IMG/VR virus record: IMGVR_UViG_3300047311_000833
Span: 1 to 38,118 of that record
Origin: a virus
DNA: 38,118 nt
Reading direction: 5' to 3' (one strand)
A program made the position numbers and the translations under genes. The notes under the pieces were generated by a model. The model saw nothing but the letters and a program-made list of their open reading frames with translations, ran no database searches and had not been told where the DNA came from. Shown one piece after another: positions 1 to 8,780 of this stretch (positions are counted from its first letter, which is position 1; the number at the start of each line of letters is the position of its first letter).

Positions 1-1
1 C

Positions 2-265
2 AAGGTTGACTTTCTGGTCATCGATGAATTTGATCCTAGGTTTATGGCATCAGAAAACGCGGCAGATTTGTATGCAAGAACGTTGGAAAGCATTTTCCGC
101 ACTCGTAGTGCTAATAAGCAGCCGACATTGATGTGCACTAATAGCCCAAACGTAGTGGAGAGTTTCCACGGCCCACTGAAGGCAAGCATCAATAGCTTGA
201 TGAAGGGATACATCAAAGTGTTTCCTGTACTGGGTGAAGATATTAGAACGCGGGGTGTCAAATGA
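2..265 (+). CDS. DnaC/IstB-like helicase loader, C-terminal fragment
   Basis: Partial gene: the reading frame is already open at base 2 and its start lies before the window. The visible 87 residues begin with a Walker B strand (FLVIDEFD) and are followed by a sensor-1 type strand (PTLMCTNSP), the arrangement of the AAA+ helicase-loader family (DnaC/IstB/DnaI). Such proteins load a DnaB-type helicase onto DNA using ATP. The neighbour supports this: the stop overlaps the start of a DnaB-like helicase (ATGA), so the two are probably translationally coupled. The Walker A motif would lie outside the window and cannot be checked. An IstB-like transposition ATPase is possible from sequence alone, but the helicase context makes a loader more likely. 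Confidence 0.72.
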   Translation, partial: KVDFLVIDEFDPRFMASENAADLYARTLESIFRTRSANKQPTLMCTNSPNVVESFHGPLKASINSLMKGYIKVFPVLGEDIRTRGVK

Positions 266-1671
266 GTTTCGATGATTTGGAGATGAGAGTTCTAAAGACC
301 ATTACTACTAACAAGAAGTTTGGTCTGGACTTTGCCAACGAAAACGACCCCAAGCTGTTCTCAGGTGAATTGTGGAATTTTGCCAACGTAGTAGTTGGGT
401 ACATCAAAACCCACAAAGACCTACCCACTATTCGTGTTATCAATGAAAAGCTTTCAAAAGGCAACAACGAGAATCTTCTCAAGAAGATCAATTCCGTTTG
501 GGATAGTCTTCAAAAGATTCAGGTTGATGACAAAGAGTATAAGCACGATCTAGAGAAGATGAAGAAGCGCTTTGCAGAAAAGACGCTTATCGACACCTCT
601 GGTATGTTGGGCAAACTAGAGCCTGGCAACATCGATGTCAACAAGACTGTTGTTGAACTTCAGAAAACTATTCAGTCCATCAAGGGGCTAAGCCAGACTC
701 GTGCGTATGAACGCAGGACTCTCAAAGGCGATGTGCCATTTTTCCGTGATGAATACAACGCGAAACTAGAAGACCCCAACTTCGATGCTGGTATCAAAAC
801 CGGCTATTCATTTCTTGACCACGTAACAGATGGTCTACGAGCTGGTGAGTTGTTGCTCATCGGTGGTGAGTCTGGTGGTGGTAAGTCCATGCTCTTGATG
901 AACATGGCACTCCAGATTTGGTTGGGGCAAAACAACATTGACATGACTGAGAATTTCAGTCCTGGCACTAATGTAATGTACTTCTCTTTGGAAATGCCAT
1001 TCAAGCCTTGCCGCAATCGTGTGCTAGGTAGATTGTCATCCAATCCAACTAAGCTAATCAGAACGGCTAAGCTAAACAATGAAGAAGCCGGCAAACTCAA
1101 GAAGGTATTGAAGTTCGTTGGTAACTATCCAAACGAATTTGAAATCATTGATATCCCTCGTGGCGCCACTATGGAGAGCCTTGAGCTGATATATGAGGAA
1201 GCCAAAGTTCTGTACGACCCCAAAGTCATTGTCATCGACTATCTTGGTTTGATGGACTATGAGGGCGGCAAGGAGATGGATGACTGGCTCAAGCTCGGTA
1301 AGATTGCAGAACGCATTCACGAGTTCGCCCGTGTCCACAACGTAACCGTTCTAAGCGCAGTTCAGCTTAATCGTTCCAAGGGAGCCAAGGAAGAGGACAA
1401 GATTGGGTTGCACCGTATTGGGCGTTCGGCTTTGATTATGACCAACGCTAACATTGCTATTCAGATTGAGACCCGAGCTAACGAGAAAAACTTCCCAGAT
1501 ATGAAGTACCACGTCATCAAAAACCGTGATGGTGAATTGGGTGATGGTAGACTCATAAAAAACCTGGCCTGTGGTACCCTTTTGGACGAAAAAACCGAGG
1601 AAGATCCTACTACTTTCGAGATGCGAGACCCTGATGATATTTCAGAAAAGATTGAATTATTAGACATATAA
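262..1671 (+). CDS. DnaB-family replicative DNA helicase
   Basis: A 469-residue RecA-fold helicase of the DnaB/T4 gp41 type, expected to unwind DNA as a hexamer ahead of the phage replisome. Residues 1-150 are a helical N-terminal part, which is divergent. The ATPase domain has Walker A GESGGGKS (202-209), the conserved SLEMP segment with E244, Walker B VIVID (322-326) and AVQLNR (366-371) in the position of the sensor glutamine. The length fits the family (about 450-480). The start ATG overlaps the stop of the upstream helicase-loader fragment, which fixes the start and suggests coupled synthesis of loader and helicase. No intein or frameshift is visible. Confidence 0.92.
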   Translation: MSFDDLEMRVLKTITTNKKFGLDFANENDPKLFSGELWNFANVVVGYIKTHKDLPTIRVINEKLSKGNNENLLKKINSVWDSLQKIQVDDKEYKHDLEKMKKRFAEKTLIDTSGMLGKLEPGNIDVNKTVVELQKTIQSIKGLSQTRAYERRTLKGDVPFFRDEYNAKLEDPNFDAGIKTGYSFLDHVTDGLRAGELLLIGGESGGGKSMLLMNMALQIWLGQNNIDMTENFSPGTNVMYFSLEMPFKPCRNRVLGRLSSNPTKLIRTAKLNNEEAGKLKKVLKFVGNYPNEFEIIDIPRGATMESLELIYEEAKVLYDPKVIVIDYLGLMDYEGGKEMDDWLKLGKIAERIHEFARVHNVTVLSAVQLNRSKGAKEEDKIGLHRIGRSALIMTNANIAIQIETRANEKNFPDMKYHVIKNRDGELGDGRLIKNLACGTLLDEKTEEDPTTFEMRDPDDISEKIELLDI

Positions 1672-1683
1672 TAAGAGGTCAAA

Positions 1684-1857
1684 ATGCAGGATAAAGTAGT
1701 GGCGGAAGCCGTCAGAATAGAGTATGAAGAAAAGACTGGAAAACTATATATTGTTTTCGAGGTCAAGGACGAAAAATACAAGCAAGATATCAGAGCCAAT
1801 TGGACAAAAGATATAGAATATAAACTAGTAGATAAGTTCTTAGTACACGGTGATTGA
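1684..1857 (+). CDS. Small hypothetical protein (57 aa)
   Basis: A short ORF starting MQDKVVAEAV and ending KFLVHGD. It is supported by an AAGAGG Shine-Dalgarno sequence 6 bases upstream and by a stop that overlaps the next ATG in a TGATG arrangement. It is charged, with alternating hydrophobic strands (KLYIVFEVKD) suggestive of a small beta-sheet protein. I recognise no family. It lies between the helicase and another small gene in a continuous operon. Confidence 0.6.
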   Translation: MQDKVVAEAVRIEYEEKTGKLYIVFEVKDEKYKQDIRANWTKDIEYKLVDKFLVHGD

Positions 1858-2204
1858 TGAATATAATTCAAATTGAAAATTTGAGAACTATAATTGATTT
1901 GCAGTACCCGCATATTTGTTTGAACGATGCTGACATTAGTCAGTTCCTTAACATTCCTTGGGAGAGAAAAAGGTTCTATCCTCTTCGCACCCGAGGTGGC
2001 TGGTATGATAAGAAGGGGTTCTTTCACAATGGTCATACGACTGTCTGGGCAAATCCTCGTATGAAACAGAACCACATTAAAATTGCCGACAAAGAGGTCC
2101 CAACTATTTCGGAAGGGGCTTATTGGTCAATAGATTTTTCCTTTGAGGAAAAAGGTAGCGCCGATGTCATCCGCAGGATGATGAAGCTGAAAGCATTTTG
2201 GTAA
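1857..2204 (+). CDS. Hypothetical protein with C-terminal KLKAFW tag
   Basis: A 115-residue protein of unknown function. I chose the ATG at 1857, which overlaps the previous stop (TGATG), over the TTG one codon earlier. It is rich in aromatic and basic residues in the middle (ERKRFYPLRTRGGWYDKKG) and ends MMKLKAFW. That final KLKAFW is nearly repeated at the end of another small protein in this window (the one ending at 19778, LKLRAFW), although the bodies of the two proteins look unrelated. The shared ending may be a targeting, docking or stability tag; this is inference. Confidence 0.7.
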   Translation: MNIIQIENLRTIIDLQYPHICLNDADISQFLNIPWERKRFYPLRTRGGWYDKKGFFHNGHTTVWANPRMKQNHIKIADKEVPTISEGAYWSIDFSFEEKGSADVIRRMMKLKAFW

Positions 2205-2213
2205 GAGGATAAT

Positions 2214-2522
2214 ATGCCAACCTATGAACATCGCTGTGACACATGTAAACATGAATGGGAAGATTCTTATTCTATTAAGATCGACCCACCTAAAGAATGT
2301 CCTGAGTGCAAAGCCGAGACAGTAACTCGTCTTATCTCAGGAGCACCAAGAGGAGTCGTTGAGCTATACGGCCAAGACTTGGTAGACAAGATTAGGGCTG
2401 ACGCTAAGAAAGAAAAAGCTGATGCAGCCAAAGATGAAAAGAAGTACGCCAACCTATTAGGTGAAGATAGGTACCAGAGCATGCAAGTGCAAATGGATCG
2501 TCAGAAGCGCGAGCGTAGATGA
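2214..2522 (+). CDS. FmdB-type zinc-ribbon protein
   Basis: 102 residues beginning MPTYEHRCDTCKHEWE, the hallmark start of the FmdB/CxxC_CxxC_SSSS zinc-ribbon family. The ribbon is CDTC (8-11) followed by CPEC (about 29-32). It is followed by a short segment ending TRLISGAP and a long, highly charged, probably helical tail (residues 55-102, rich in K, E, D, A and R). The function of such phage ribbons is unknown; regulation or nucleic-acid binding is often assumed. A good SD (AAGAGGATAAT) precedes it, and its stop overlaps the next ATG. A shorter paralogue lies just downstream at 2754. Confidence 0.82.
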   Translation: MPTYEHRCDTCKHEWEDSYSIKIDPPKECPECKAETVTRLISGAPRGVVELYGQDLVDKIRADAKKEKADAAKDEKKYANLLGEDRYQSMQVQMDRQKRERR

Positions 2523-2746
2523 ATGAATCACGCCGTGCACAGTTATCTGCTAACATGTTAGCCTGTAGCTATATTGTCAAAAAATTATTGATGAGAATTG
2601 CCGAGGTGGAGAACGACACGGAAACTCCGCTAGAAGATAAAGTTTCTCAAATCAAAAAGATTAAGGACGAAATAACTAAAGTTGGCACGGAAATTGACAG
2701 TATAAAAAAAGAGATTACATTACTGAACGCATACAACGTAAATTGA
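2519..2746 (+). CDS. Small coiled-coil hypothetical protein
   Basis: 75 residues, almost wholly helical by composition. Heptad-like spacing of hydrophobics from about residue 25 onward (IAEVEN...KVSQIKKIKDEITKV) suggests a coiled coil. Its ATG overlaps the stop of the upstream zinc-ribbon gene (ATGA), so it belongs to the same transcription unit. No family recognised. Confidence 0.65.
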   Translation: MNESRRAQLSANMLACSYIVKKLLMRIAEVENDTETPLEDKVSQIKKIKDEITKVGTEIDSIKKEITLLNAYNVN

Positions 2747-2753
2747 GGATGAA

Positions 2754-2948
2754 ATGCCGACGTATCTATACGAGTGTCCGACTCACGGAGAATTTGAACA
2801 CCAACACTCAATCAAAGAAGAGTTAGAGTTCTGTCCACAATGCCAAGAAGCAACTCCATCTATAGAGCAAAAAGTCAAACGATTAATTGCAAGCGGCACA
2901 AATTTCATACTCAATGGGAGTGGTTGGGCCAAAGACAACTATAGCTAA
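2754..2948 (+). CDS. Second FmdB-type zinc-ribbon protein, short
   Basis: 64 residues beginning MPTYLYECPTHGEFE. The first knuckle is CPTH rather than CxxC, and the second is CPQC (residues 27-30 region), so one zinc ligand would be histidine if metal is bound. The C-terminal half contains KRLIASGTNFILNGSGWAKD. The GSGW segment is typical of FmdB-family proteins and is missing from the longer paralogue at 2214. The two genes are separated by one small gene and are probably an old duplication that diverged. Role unknown. Confidence 0.75.
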   Translation: MPTYLYECPTHGEFEHQHSIKEELEFCPQCQEATPSIEQKVKRLIASGTNFILNGSGWAKDNYS

Positions 2949-2949
2949 T

Positions 2950-3096
2950 ATGAAAAACAAGGGAGACAGCGACAAACACAAGTTAGAGCACGTAATTGAG
3001 CTGCTCAAGTTTGCCCTTTCCCTTGATGATGAAGAGATCATGAAGTCTACGGTAGAATCAGTGATCGAGATTTTGGAAGAAGAAATCAGTAAGTGA
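2950..3096 (+). CDS. Small acidic hypothetical protein (48 aa)
   Basis: The start is placed at the ATG one base after the previous stop; the same frame is open further upstream through a TTG, but that overlaps the zinc-ribbon gene heavily. The product is helical and acidic (KLEHVIELLKFALSLDDEEI..., ending EILEEEISK). No family recognised. It is the last gene before a 93-bp non-coding gap that precedes the sigma factor gene. Confidence 0.55.
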   Translation: MKNKGDSDKHKLEHVIELLKFALSLDDEEIMKSTVESVIEILEEEISK

Positions 3097-3189
3097 AATC
3101 GTTACGTTGTAGTGATTAGAGACCTATTTTCCAAGGTGGTATCAATAATTGAGTATACCTTTACTTTCGACCTAAAGTGAGAAAACTAA
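3097..3189 (+). other. Non-coding gap upstream of the sigma factor gene
   Basis: 93 bases with no plausible gene, among the longer gaps of the + strand block. It is AT-rich around 3145-3175 (TTGAGTATACC, then TTTACTTTCG), so it may contain a promoter for the sigma factor gene. I cannot define a convincing pair of boxes. No terminator hairpin with a U-run is visible. Confidence 0.3.
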
Positions 3190-3819
3190 ATGCTAACAGA
3201 ACAAGAAGCACATGACCTAATGACTAAGTTTATCGAGCTTAGAGACCAGGTAAAGGAATCCGGCGACTCTAAGATTGAGGCTCAGTTTAAGCGTCATGAA
3301 CAAGAGTGCATTGAGAAATTTCGATATCTAGTCACCATGAAAACTGGCCGCTACAAGGCGTTCAGCAATTATGAAGATTTGAATCAAGAGGGCTTCGAAG
3401 CTCTGATCAAAGCAATGAAAACCTTCAAACCGAACAAGGGATCTTTCTTTGCGTGGGCACACAACTATATTGGGACTCGTATTTCGAGAAGCGCCAATTT
3501 GCACACGACAATCCGTTTCCCGTTGAAGGTTGCTAAAGCAAATACACCACACAAGGAATCTGTAATGCCTGTGCAGGTGGAGGAACGCTATTGCCCTGAT
3601 AAGGAGCTTGAGGAATCTCAAACTACTCATGCCGTACAAGGTGCTCTATCTGTTTTGAATAAAGAACAGAAGGAGATCATTAGTCTGGCATATGGATTTG
3701 ATGGTGACAAGCCAATGTCCATTAACAAGATATGTAAAAAGTTAAGCATATCGCGATTGAGCTGTATCAAAACAATAAACAGCGCTCTTTCTTCCATGAA
3801 AGAGAATATCAAAATCTAA
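3190..3819 (+). CDS. RNA polymerase sigma-70-like factor
   Basis: 209 residues. A region-2 like segment (about residues 60-105: YEDLNQEGFEALIKAMKTF, then PNKGSFFAWAHNYI) matches the core-binding and -10-recognition helix pattern of sigma-70 proteins (DLxQEG...GxxxAxxxF.P.KG.F..WA...I). A region-4 like helix-turn-helix follows (about residues 150-205: LNKEQKEIISLAYGF..., then SINKICKKLSISRLSCIK). Region 1 and a full region 3 are absent, as in small phage late or alternative sigma factors. It should redirect host RNA polymerase to phage promoters, so the 16-bp element in the divergent region at 13650 is a candidate target (inference). Confidence 0.85.
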   Translation: MLTEQEAHDLMTKFIELRDQVKESGDSKIEAQFKRHEQECIEKFRYLVTMKTGRYKAFSNYEDLNQEGFEALIKAMKTFKPNKGSFFAWAHNYIGTRISRSANLHTTIRFPLKVAKANTPHKESVMPVQVEERYCPDKELEESQTTHAVQGALSVLNKEQKEIISLAYGFDGDKPMSINKICKKLSISRLSCIKTINSALSSMKENIKI

Positions 3820-3875
3820 CCGTCTGCTGTATTGTAATATAGGGACTTTAACTTAATTCTTCTGAAGGATGGATT

Positions 3876-6386
3876 ATGCAGGGACACACTTATTCTCAGG
3901 TTTACGAAGCTTCAATAAAATACTTTGGTGGTGACGAGTTTGCAGCCAAAGTCTTTGTTGACAAATACGCTTTGCAACACCCGAACGGCGCTTATTTAGA
4001 ACTCACTCCAGCCGACATGCATCGTCGTTTGGCCAAAGAGTTCGCACGTATTGAACAAAACTATCCGAATCCTCTTGATGAGGAAACCATATTTTCTTTA
4101 CTCGACCATTACAAGTACATTGTGCCTCAAGGCAGCCCCATGTCTGCTATTGGCAACCCTTATCAGATGCAGAGTCTTTCAAACTGCTTCGTGATCCAAG
4201 GTGTGCATTCTGATAAGTTTGACTCTTATGGTGGTATTATGCTTGCTGATCAAGAGCTAGCACAAATCATGAAACGTAGGGGCGGAGTAGGACTAGATAT
4301 CTCCGGCATTCGCCCTAAAGATGTACTCACCAATAACGCTGCCAAGACCACCGACGGTCTTGGCGTTTTTATGGAACGCTTCTCCAATACCTGCCGTGAA
4401 GTCGCGCAGAATGGTAGACGTGGTGCCGAGATGATTACCATCTCCATCAATCACCCTGAGATCGAAACCTTCATCAATATCAAGCGAAATCTCACCAAGG
4501 TAACTGGAGCTAATATCTCTATCCGTCTTAATGACGATTTCATGCAAGCAGTCAAGGACGATCAAGGATATACATTACGTTGGCCAGTAGATGCCTCACC
4601 AGAGAAGGCAAAAGTAACAAAGACAGTTAGAGCTAAAGACATCTGGGATCAAATCATAGACTCCGCTTGGTCATCTGCCGAGCCGGGTCTTTTGTTTTGG
4701 GACACCGTCAAGAAGAATACCCCATCCGATATCTACCATGAGTTCGGCCACAATTCCATCTCTACTAATCCATGTGGAGAGATTGTATTGCCAGCTTATG
4801 ATGCTTGTCGTTTGCTCGTCCTCAATCTAGTTTCCTATGTCAAAAATCCATTCACGCCAGATGCCGTATTCGATTTTAAGAAATTCCACCAGCACACCCT
4901 CGTAGCTCAGCGCCTAATGGACGACATCATTGATTTAGAGATTGAATGCATTGATAGAATTCTCGCTAAGATCCAGGCCGACCCTGAGCCTGAAGAAGTC
5001 AAGATGGTCGAGCTGCGGCTATGGCACAAGATCCGTAATATGAATGTCTCTGGTCGTAGGACTGGTCTAGGTATTACGGCTCTTGGTGACACCCTAGCTA
5101 TGCTTGGAATCAAGTATGGCGCCCCAGAGTCCATTGAGATTACTCGTAAGATTTACCGTGCTTTGGCCGTAGGCTCACACACGTCTTCTGTCACTATGGC
5201 GAAAGAACGTGGAGCATTCCCAATCTTCAATTATGATTTGGAAAAAGACCACAAGTATCTCAATACTATTTTCGATGATTGCAGTCGGGAAACTAAGCGG
5301 CTATGGAAGAAGAGTGGTAGACGCAACATTGCTAATACGACTACTGCCCCAGCGGGATCCGTGTCTTCACAGACTCAAACTACGTCTGGTATTGAGCCAG
5401 TATTCATGCTTTCGTACGTTCGCCGTAAGAAGCACAACCCATCTGACAAGAATGCCCGCGTTGACTTTGTAGACGCAATGGGAGACCAGTGGCAGGAGTT
5501 TACTGTGTACCACCATGGTGTCAAGCTATGGATGGAAGCCACAGGTGAAACTGACGTTACCAAGTCGCCATACTATGGAGCTACGTCAAATGAGATTGAT
5601 TGGGTTGCGTCTGTAGATATGCAAGCTGCCGCTCAAGATTCTATTGACCATAGCATTAGCAAGACTTGTAACTTACCTGAAGAGGCAACCAAGGATATGG
5701 TCTCTCAAGTCTACCTAAGAGCTTGGGAGAAGGGCTGCAAAGGCTTTACCGTCTACCGTGACAAGTGCCGCGATGGTGTATTGATCAGCTCATCTAAATC
5801 TACTAGTAAGAAGACTCAAGATGGCAGACCATTGGAGATTGAAACCCACATGGCCCCTAAGCGTCCTCTTGAACTTCCATGCGATATCAAGAAGGCTAAG
5901 GTTCAAGGTGAACAATGGACTCTCTTTGTAGGCATGTTCAACGGTAAACCCTATGAGATATTTGGTGGTTTGTCTAAGTATGTAGACATCCCTAACAAAT
6001 ACAAAATGGGCAAAGTTGTCAAGAATGGTAAAGTAGAAGACATTACAACTTATAACTTAAGTATTGGTGAAGGTGAAGACCAGATGCTAATCAAAGACAT
6101 TGCAAACGTTTTTGAGAATGCTAACTTCGGAGCTTTTACCCGTACTATTTCTCTGGCTCTACGTCATGGTACTCCGGTACAATATGTAGTAGAGCAACTT
6201 CAGAAGGACAAACACTCTGACGTTACCTCATTTTCAAAAATAGCCGCTAGAGTTCTCAAGAGCTACATTGCTGATGGAACTAAATCTACGGCTGAAAAGA
6301 AGTGCCCTAAATGCCATATGGAAAACAACTTTGCATATCAGGAGAAATGCCTGACTTGTATGGGTTGCGGATGGAGTAAATGTTAA
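3876..6386 (+). CDS. nrdJ: Class II (B12-dependent) ribonucleotide reductase
   Basis: 836 residues. It reduces ribonucleotides to deoxyribonucleotides using a radical made from adenosylcobalamin, so no NrdB partner is needed and none is seen here. All three redox cysteines are recognisable: C104 in LSNCFV, C300 in NPCGE with E302, and C311, eleven residues after C300 as in dimeric class II enzymes. Other family signatures are MKRRGGVGLDISGIRP (132-147), RRTGLGITALGDTLAMLG, SSQTQTTSGIEPVF and GCKGFTVYRD. A C-terminal domain follows (about 680-800), then a Cys-rich tail with CPKC, CLTC, CMGC and a terminal Cys. That tail probably serves as the regenerating dithiol and Zn element. The 56-bp leader is too short for a cobalamin riboswitch. 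SD: GAAGGATGG. Confidence 0.95.
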   Translation: MQGHTYSQVYEASIKYFGGDEFAAKVFVDKYALQHPNGAYLELTPADMHRRLAKEFARIEQNYPNPLDEETIFSLLDHYKYIVPQGSPMSAIGNPYQMQSLSNCFVIQGVHSDKFDSYGGIMLADQELAQIMKRRGGVGLDISGIRPKDVLTNNAAKTTDGLGVFMERFSNTCREVAQNGRRGAEMITISINHPEIETFINIKRNLTKVTGANISIRLNDDFMQAVKDDQGYTLRWPVDASPEKAKVTKTVRAKDIWDQIIDSAWSSAEPGLLFWDTVKKNTPSDIYHEFGHNSISTNPCGEIVLPAYDACRLLVLNLVSYVKNPFTPDAVFDFKKFHQHTLVAQRLMDDIIDLEIECIDRILAKIQADPEPEEVKMVELRLWHKIRNMNVSGRRTGLGITALGDTLAMLGIKYGAPESIEITRKIYRALAVGSHTSSVTMAKERGAFPIFNYDLEKDHKYLNTIFDDCSRETKRLWKKSGRRNIANTTTAPAGSVSSQTQTTSGIEPVFMLSYVRRKKHNPSDKNARVDFVDAMGDQWQEFTVYHHGVKLWMEATGETDVTKSPYYGATSNEIDWVASVDMQAAAQDSIDHSISKTCNLPEEATKDMVSQVYLRAWEKGCKGFTVYRDKCRDGVLISSSKSTSKKTQDGRPLEIETHMAPKRPLELPCDIKKAKVQGEQWTLFVGMFNGKPYEIFGGLSKYVDIPNKYKMGKVVKNGKVEDITTYNLSIGEGEDQMLIKDIANVFENANFGAFTRTISLALRHGTPVQYVVEQLQKDKHSDVTSFSKIAARVLKSYIADGTKSTAEKKCPKCHMENNFAYQEKCLTCMGCGWSKC

Positions 6387-6412
6387 TATCAATTAACTAG
6401 CATTGGATAAAG

Positions 6413-6811
6413 ATGAAAGGCACAATACTTCTCAATTATAGTGATGATACTCGTCAAGTTGAGGACGAAGAAAAGGCTAGATTTCTGCGTGGAATTCTAT
6501 TTGCCAGCTTCGAAAACACTGACGTAGCAACCCAAATTGAAACAATTTGGAGTTCGGATGGGCCTTTGCCAGCCTCCCAAAAAGTAAAATTGAGAGGTAT
6601 CCTCGCTACTTACGGTATTCAGGTTATAGATGATCTTGATGGCCACATGCAGATATACTTAGAAAATGAGTTGATCGCTGAGTGGTACAAGTGCACCTAT
6701 AAACTAAAGAGAGACCTGCGTGCTATAGATCCGCGAAAGCGTATTTATCTTGAAATGGAAGTCAATTGTTGGTCAGTCTTTGACGACAAAGAGGAACAAG
6801 AGATAGAATGA
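6413..6811 (+). CDS. Conserved-looking phage hypothetical protein
   Basis: 132 residues, no named domain. The C-terminal half (LRGILATYGIQVIDD..., LENELIAEWYKCTYKLKRDL..., ending MEVNCWSVFD) resembles, from memory, a small protein seen in other large phages; no search could be run. It overlaps the downstream PIN-PhoH gene by four bases (ATGA), so the two are probably made together, and it could be a partner of that ATPase. SD-like GGATAAAG precedes the start. Confidence 0.7.
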   Translation: MKGTILLNYSDDTRQVEDEEKARFLRGILFASFENTDVATQIETIWSSDGPLPASQKVKLRGILATYGIQVIDDLDGHMQIYLENELIAEWYKCTYKLKRDLRAIDPRKRIYLEMEVNCWSVFDDKEEQEIE

Positions 6812-8118
6812 GAAAAACTTACGTACTTGACACTAGTACTTTGATCACCGATCCCGTAGCATATAAATCTTTTCCACACAGCGATGTGGTAATTCCAATG
6901 GCTGTTCTTAATGAACTTGATAAGTTAAAGAAAGGCGCAAGCGAAGCTGGCAAAAATGCCAGAGTTGCTATTAGATTGCTTGATGAGATTTGCGATAGAG
7001 GCGATATCAGTATGGGTATTCTATTGGATGACGATATTATGCTCAGCATAGACGCCAACTATATTGATTGCTCCCAGCCCCCATATCTAGGGTTTGGAGA
7101 TCCAAATTATGGTGACACCCAAATTCTAGCTTGTTTACAATCACACTGGCAGGGCCACCCTGAGCGCGATGTATCATTGATCAGCAATGATATCAACTTG
7201 CGTGTAAAGGCCAAGGCTCGCTCTATTGATGCTGAGAAGCATGAAAAAGACGGCCACTCTCTAAGCGATTTGTACCCAGGATTCCAGGTCATTTCTGATG
7301 AGGATGCTGGCGTTGCTTTGCAGCAGGACGGTAAGATTGATCCACGTTGTTTTAACATTCATCTCAACCCAAACGAGTGTGTTCTTTTCCTAGCAGATAA
7401 CGGTGATGGTATCTGCATGGGCCGTAAGGTTGCCACAGACTGTGTCAAGTTGGTTCGCAAGAACTATCCTTGGAATGTCTCCAGCCGTAACAAAGAACAG
7501 ACTTTTGCCATTGACCTAATCATGGATAGAAATATCGATTTGATTACGCTAATTGGTAAGGCCGGAACTGGTAAAAGCTTAATTGTATTGGCTACTGCTC
7601 TAGAGCTTGTTCTGAACAAGAAGGAATACGATAAGTTCATTATCTATCGTCCAATTCAGCCAGTTGGAAATGACATTGGTTATTTGCCAGGCACTATGGA
7701 AGAGAAACTAGCTCCATGGTTTACTGCTATTATGGACAATTTTGAAATGCTTTTCGCTACTAAAAATGGTGGTGATTGGAAAAGAAATCTCGAAATGTAC
7801 CAGAAAAATGGTAGAATTGAGATGGAAGCCATTACCTACATCCGTGGACGTAGTATTCCAAACGCTATTATCCTAGTAGATGAGTGCCAGAACCTAACCA
7901 AAGAAGACGTGAAAACCATCCTCACTCGTGCTGGAGAAGGCACTAAAATCATCTTGACTGGTGATATAGAACAGATCGATAATTCGCTACTAGATGCTAC
8001 CAGTAACGGATTAACCCATGTAATCGAGAAGTTTAAAGACTCTGAGCTGGCTGGTCATATTACCTTCACTCAGGGTGAGCGTAGCAAGTTGGCCACTAAA
8101 GCCGCTGAAATTTTGTAA
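6808..8118 (+). CDS. phoH: PIN-domain PhoH-like ATPase
   Basis: 436 residues with two domains. Residues 1-145 are a PIN-type nuclease domain with the expected acidic residues: D8 in VLDTS, E36 in NELDKL, D103 in GDTQI and D128 in SNDINLR. Residues 225-436 are a PhoH P-loop ATPase with Walker A GKAGTGKS (250-257), YRPIQPVG, LPGTMEEKLAPW, Walker B ILVDE (355-359) and TGDIEQID. The PIN-PhoH fusion (PhoH2/YlaK type) is known as an RNA helicase/ribonuclease in bacteria. PhoH genes are very common in phages, where their role is still unclear. All catalytic positions look intact, so an active RNA-processing enzyme is likely. Confidence 0.92.
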   Translation: MRKTYVLDTSTLITDPVAYKSFPHSDVVIPMAVLNELDKLKKGASEAGKNARVAIRLLDEICDRGDISMGILLDDDIMLSIDANYIDCSQPPYLGFGDPNYGDTQILACLQSHWQGHPERDVSLISNDINLRVKAKARSIDAEKHEKDGHSLSDLYPGFQVISDEDAGVALQQDGKIDPRCFNIHLNPNECVLFLADNGDGICMGRKVATDCVKLVRKNYPWNVSSRNKEQTFAIDLIMDRNIDLITLIGKAGTGKSLIVLATALELVLNKKEYDKFIIYRPIQPVGNDIGYLPGTMEEKLAPWFTAIMDNFEMLFATKNGGDWKRNLEMYQKNGRIEMEAITYIRGRSIPNAIILVDECQNLTKEDVKTILTRAGEGTKIILTGDIEQIDNSLLDATSNGLTHVIEKFKDSELAGHITFTQGERSKLATKAAEIL

Positions 8119-8127
8119 GGAGTTTTC

Positions 8128-8496
8128 ATGACTAAGAAGAAGAATTCTCAACCAGGCGCTGAAGTTGTATTGACTCCAGATGTGTCTGGAGAGGCACCAA
8201 CTAACGCAAATGGCGTTCCACTTGGATCCGTTGTTCCAATGCCAGTACCAGGCGGCCCTAGCAGACTGACTGACATGGACAGAATGGCCCTTGAGTTGGC
8301 CCGTCAACAGAGATTGACTGCTTTGGCTGATGCCAGAACAGCCATTGCTCAGAATGAAAAGGCTGAGCTATCCTATAAGTATGTGGTGCTCCAACTATAC
8401 ATGAAGTATGGTCTAACCGATGCCGATGCTATTAGTGAGACAGGTGATATCATTAAGAATGGTGCACTACCACAGAATCAACCAAGACAGCAATAA
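8128..8496 (+). CDS. Hypothetical protein, disordered N-terminus
   Basis: 122 residues. The first 45 are rich in Pro, Gly, Ala and Val and likely disordered (VPLGSVVPMPVPGGPSRLTD). Residues 50-110 are helical (RMALELARQQRLTALADA...), followed by a polar tail ending NQPRQQ. No family recognised. A strong SD (GGAG) lies upstream, and the stop overlaps the next ATG (TAATG), indicating coupling with the gene at 8496. Confidence 0.65.
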   Translation: MTKKKNSQPGAEVVLTPDVSGEAPTNANGVPLGSVVPMPVPGGPSRLTDMDRMALELARQQRLTALADARTAIAQNEKAELSYKYVVLQLYMKYGLTDADAISETGDIIKNGALPQNQPRQQ

Positions 8497-8780
8497 TGGA
8501 ATTCGAAGAACTCTTAGCTCTTATTGAGATTAGAAAGTATGTTATCAACTCCACCGCTCTTCCTACCATTGACAGGAAGACGGTAAATGAGTTGAATGGT
8601 ATCCTTCTACTTTTAGACAAAAAAATTATCGGCATCTTGACAGGCAACGACTTCAAGGATTACATTGGTTACAGGGACGTACAAGCGGCTAAAGAAGCCG
8701 CCGCCCGAATCACCAATATATACTCTGGTATTGAGAACAAGAACGCTCAGCTACACAAAGATATCAAAAACCATAAGTAA
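8496..8780 (+). CDS. Hypothetical helical protein (94 aa)
   Basis: 94 residues, mostly helical (MEFEELLALIEIRKYV..., LNGILLLLDKKIIGIL...). No signal peptide or clear membrane span. The start overlaps the preceding stop (TAATG). No family recognised; position between PIN-PhoH and methionine aminopeptidase gives no strong functional hint. Confidence 0.65.
   Translation: MEFEELLALIEIRKYVINSTALPTIDRKTVNELNGILLLLDKKIIGILTGNDFKDYIGYRDVQAAKEAAARITNIYSGIENKNAQLHKDIKNHK

Noticed and set aside
804-2075. Long open frames on the - strand opposite the helicase and small genes
   Set aside because: They overlap well supported + strand genes, have no Shine-Dalgarno or operon context and show no recognisable domain; treated as shadow frames.
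3820-3875. Cobalamin riboswitch upstream of nrdJ
   Set aside because: Only 56 bases, no B12-box-like sequence and no room for the conserved fold.
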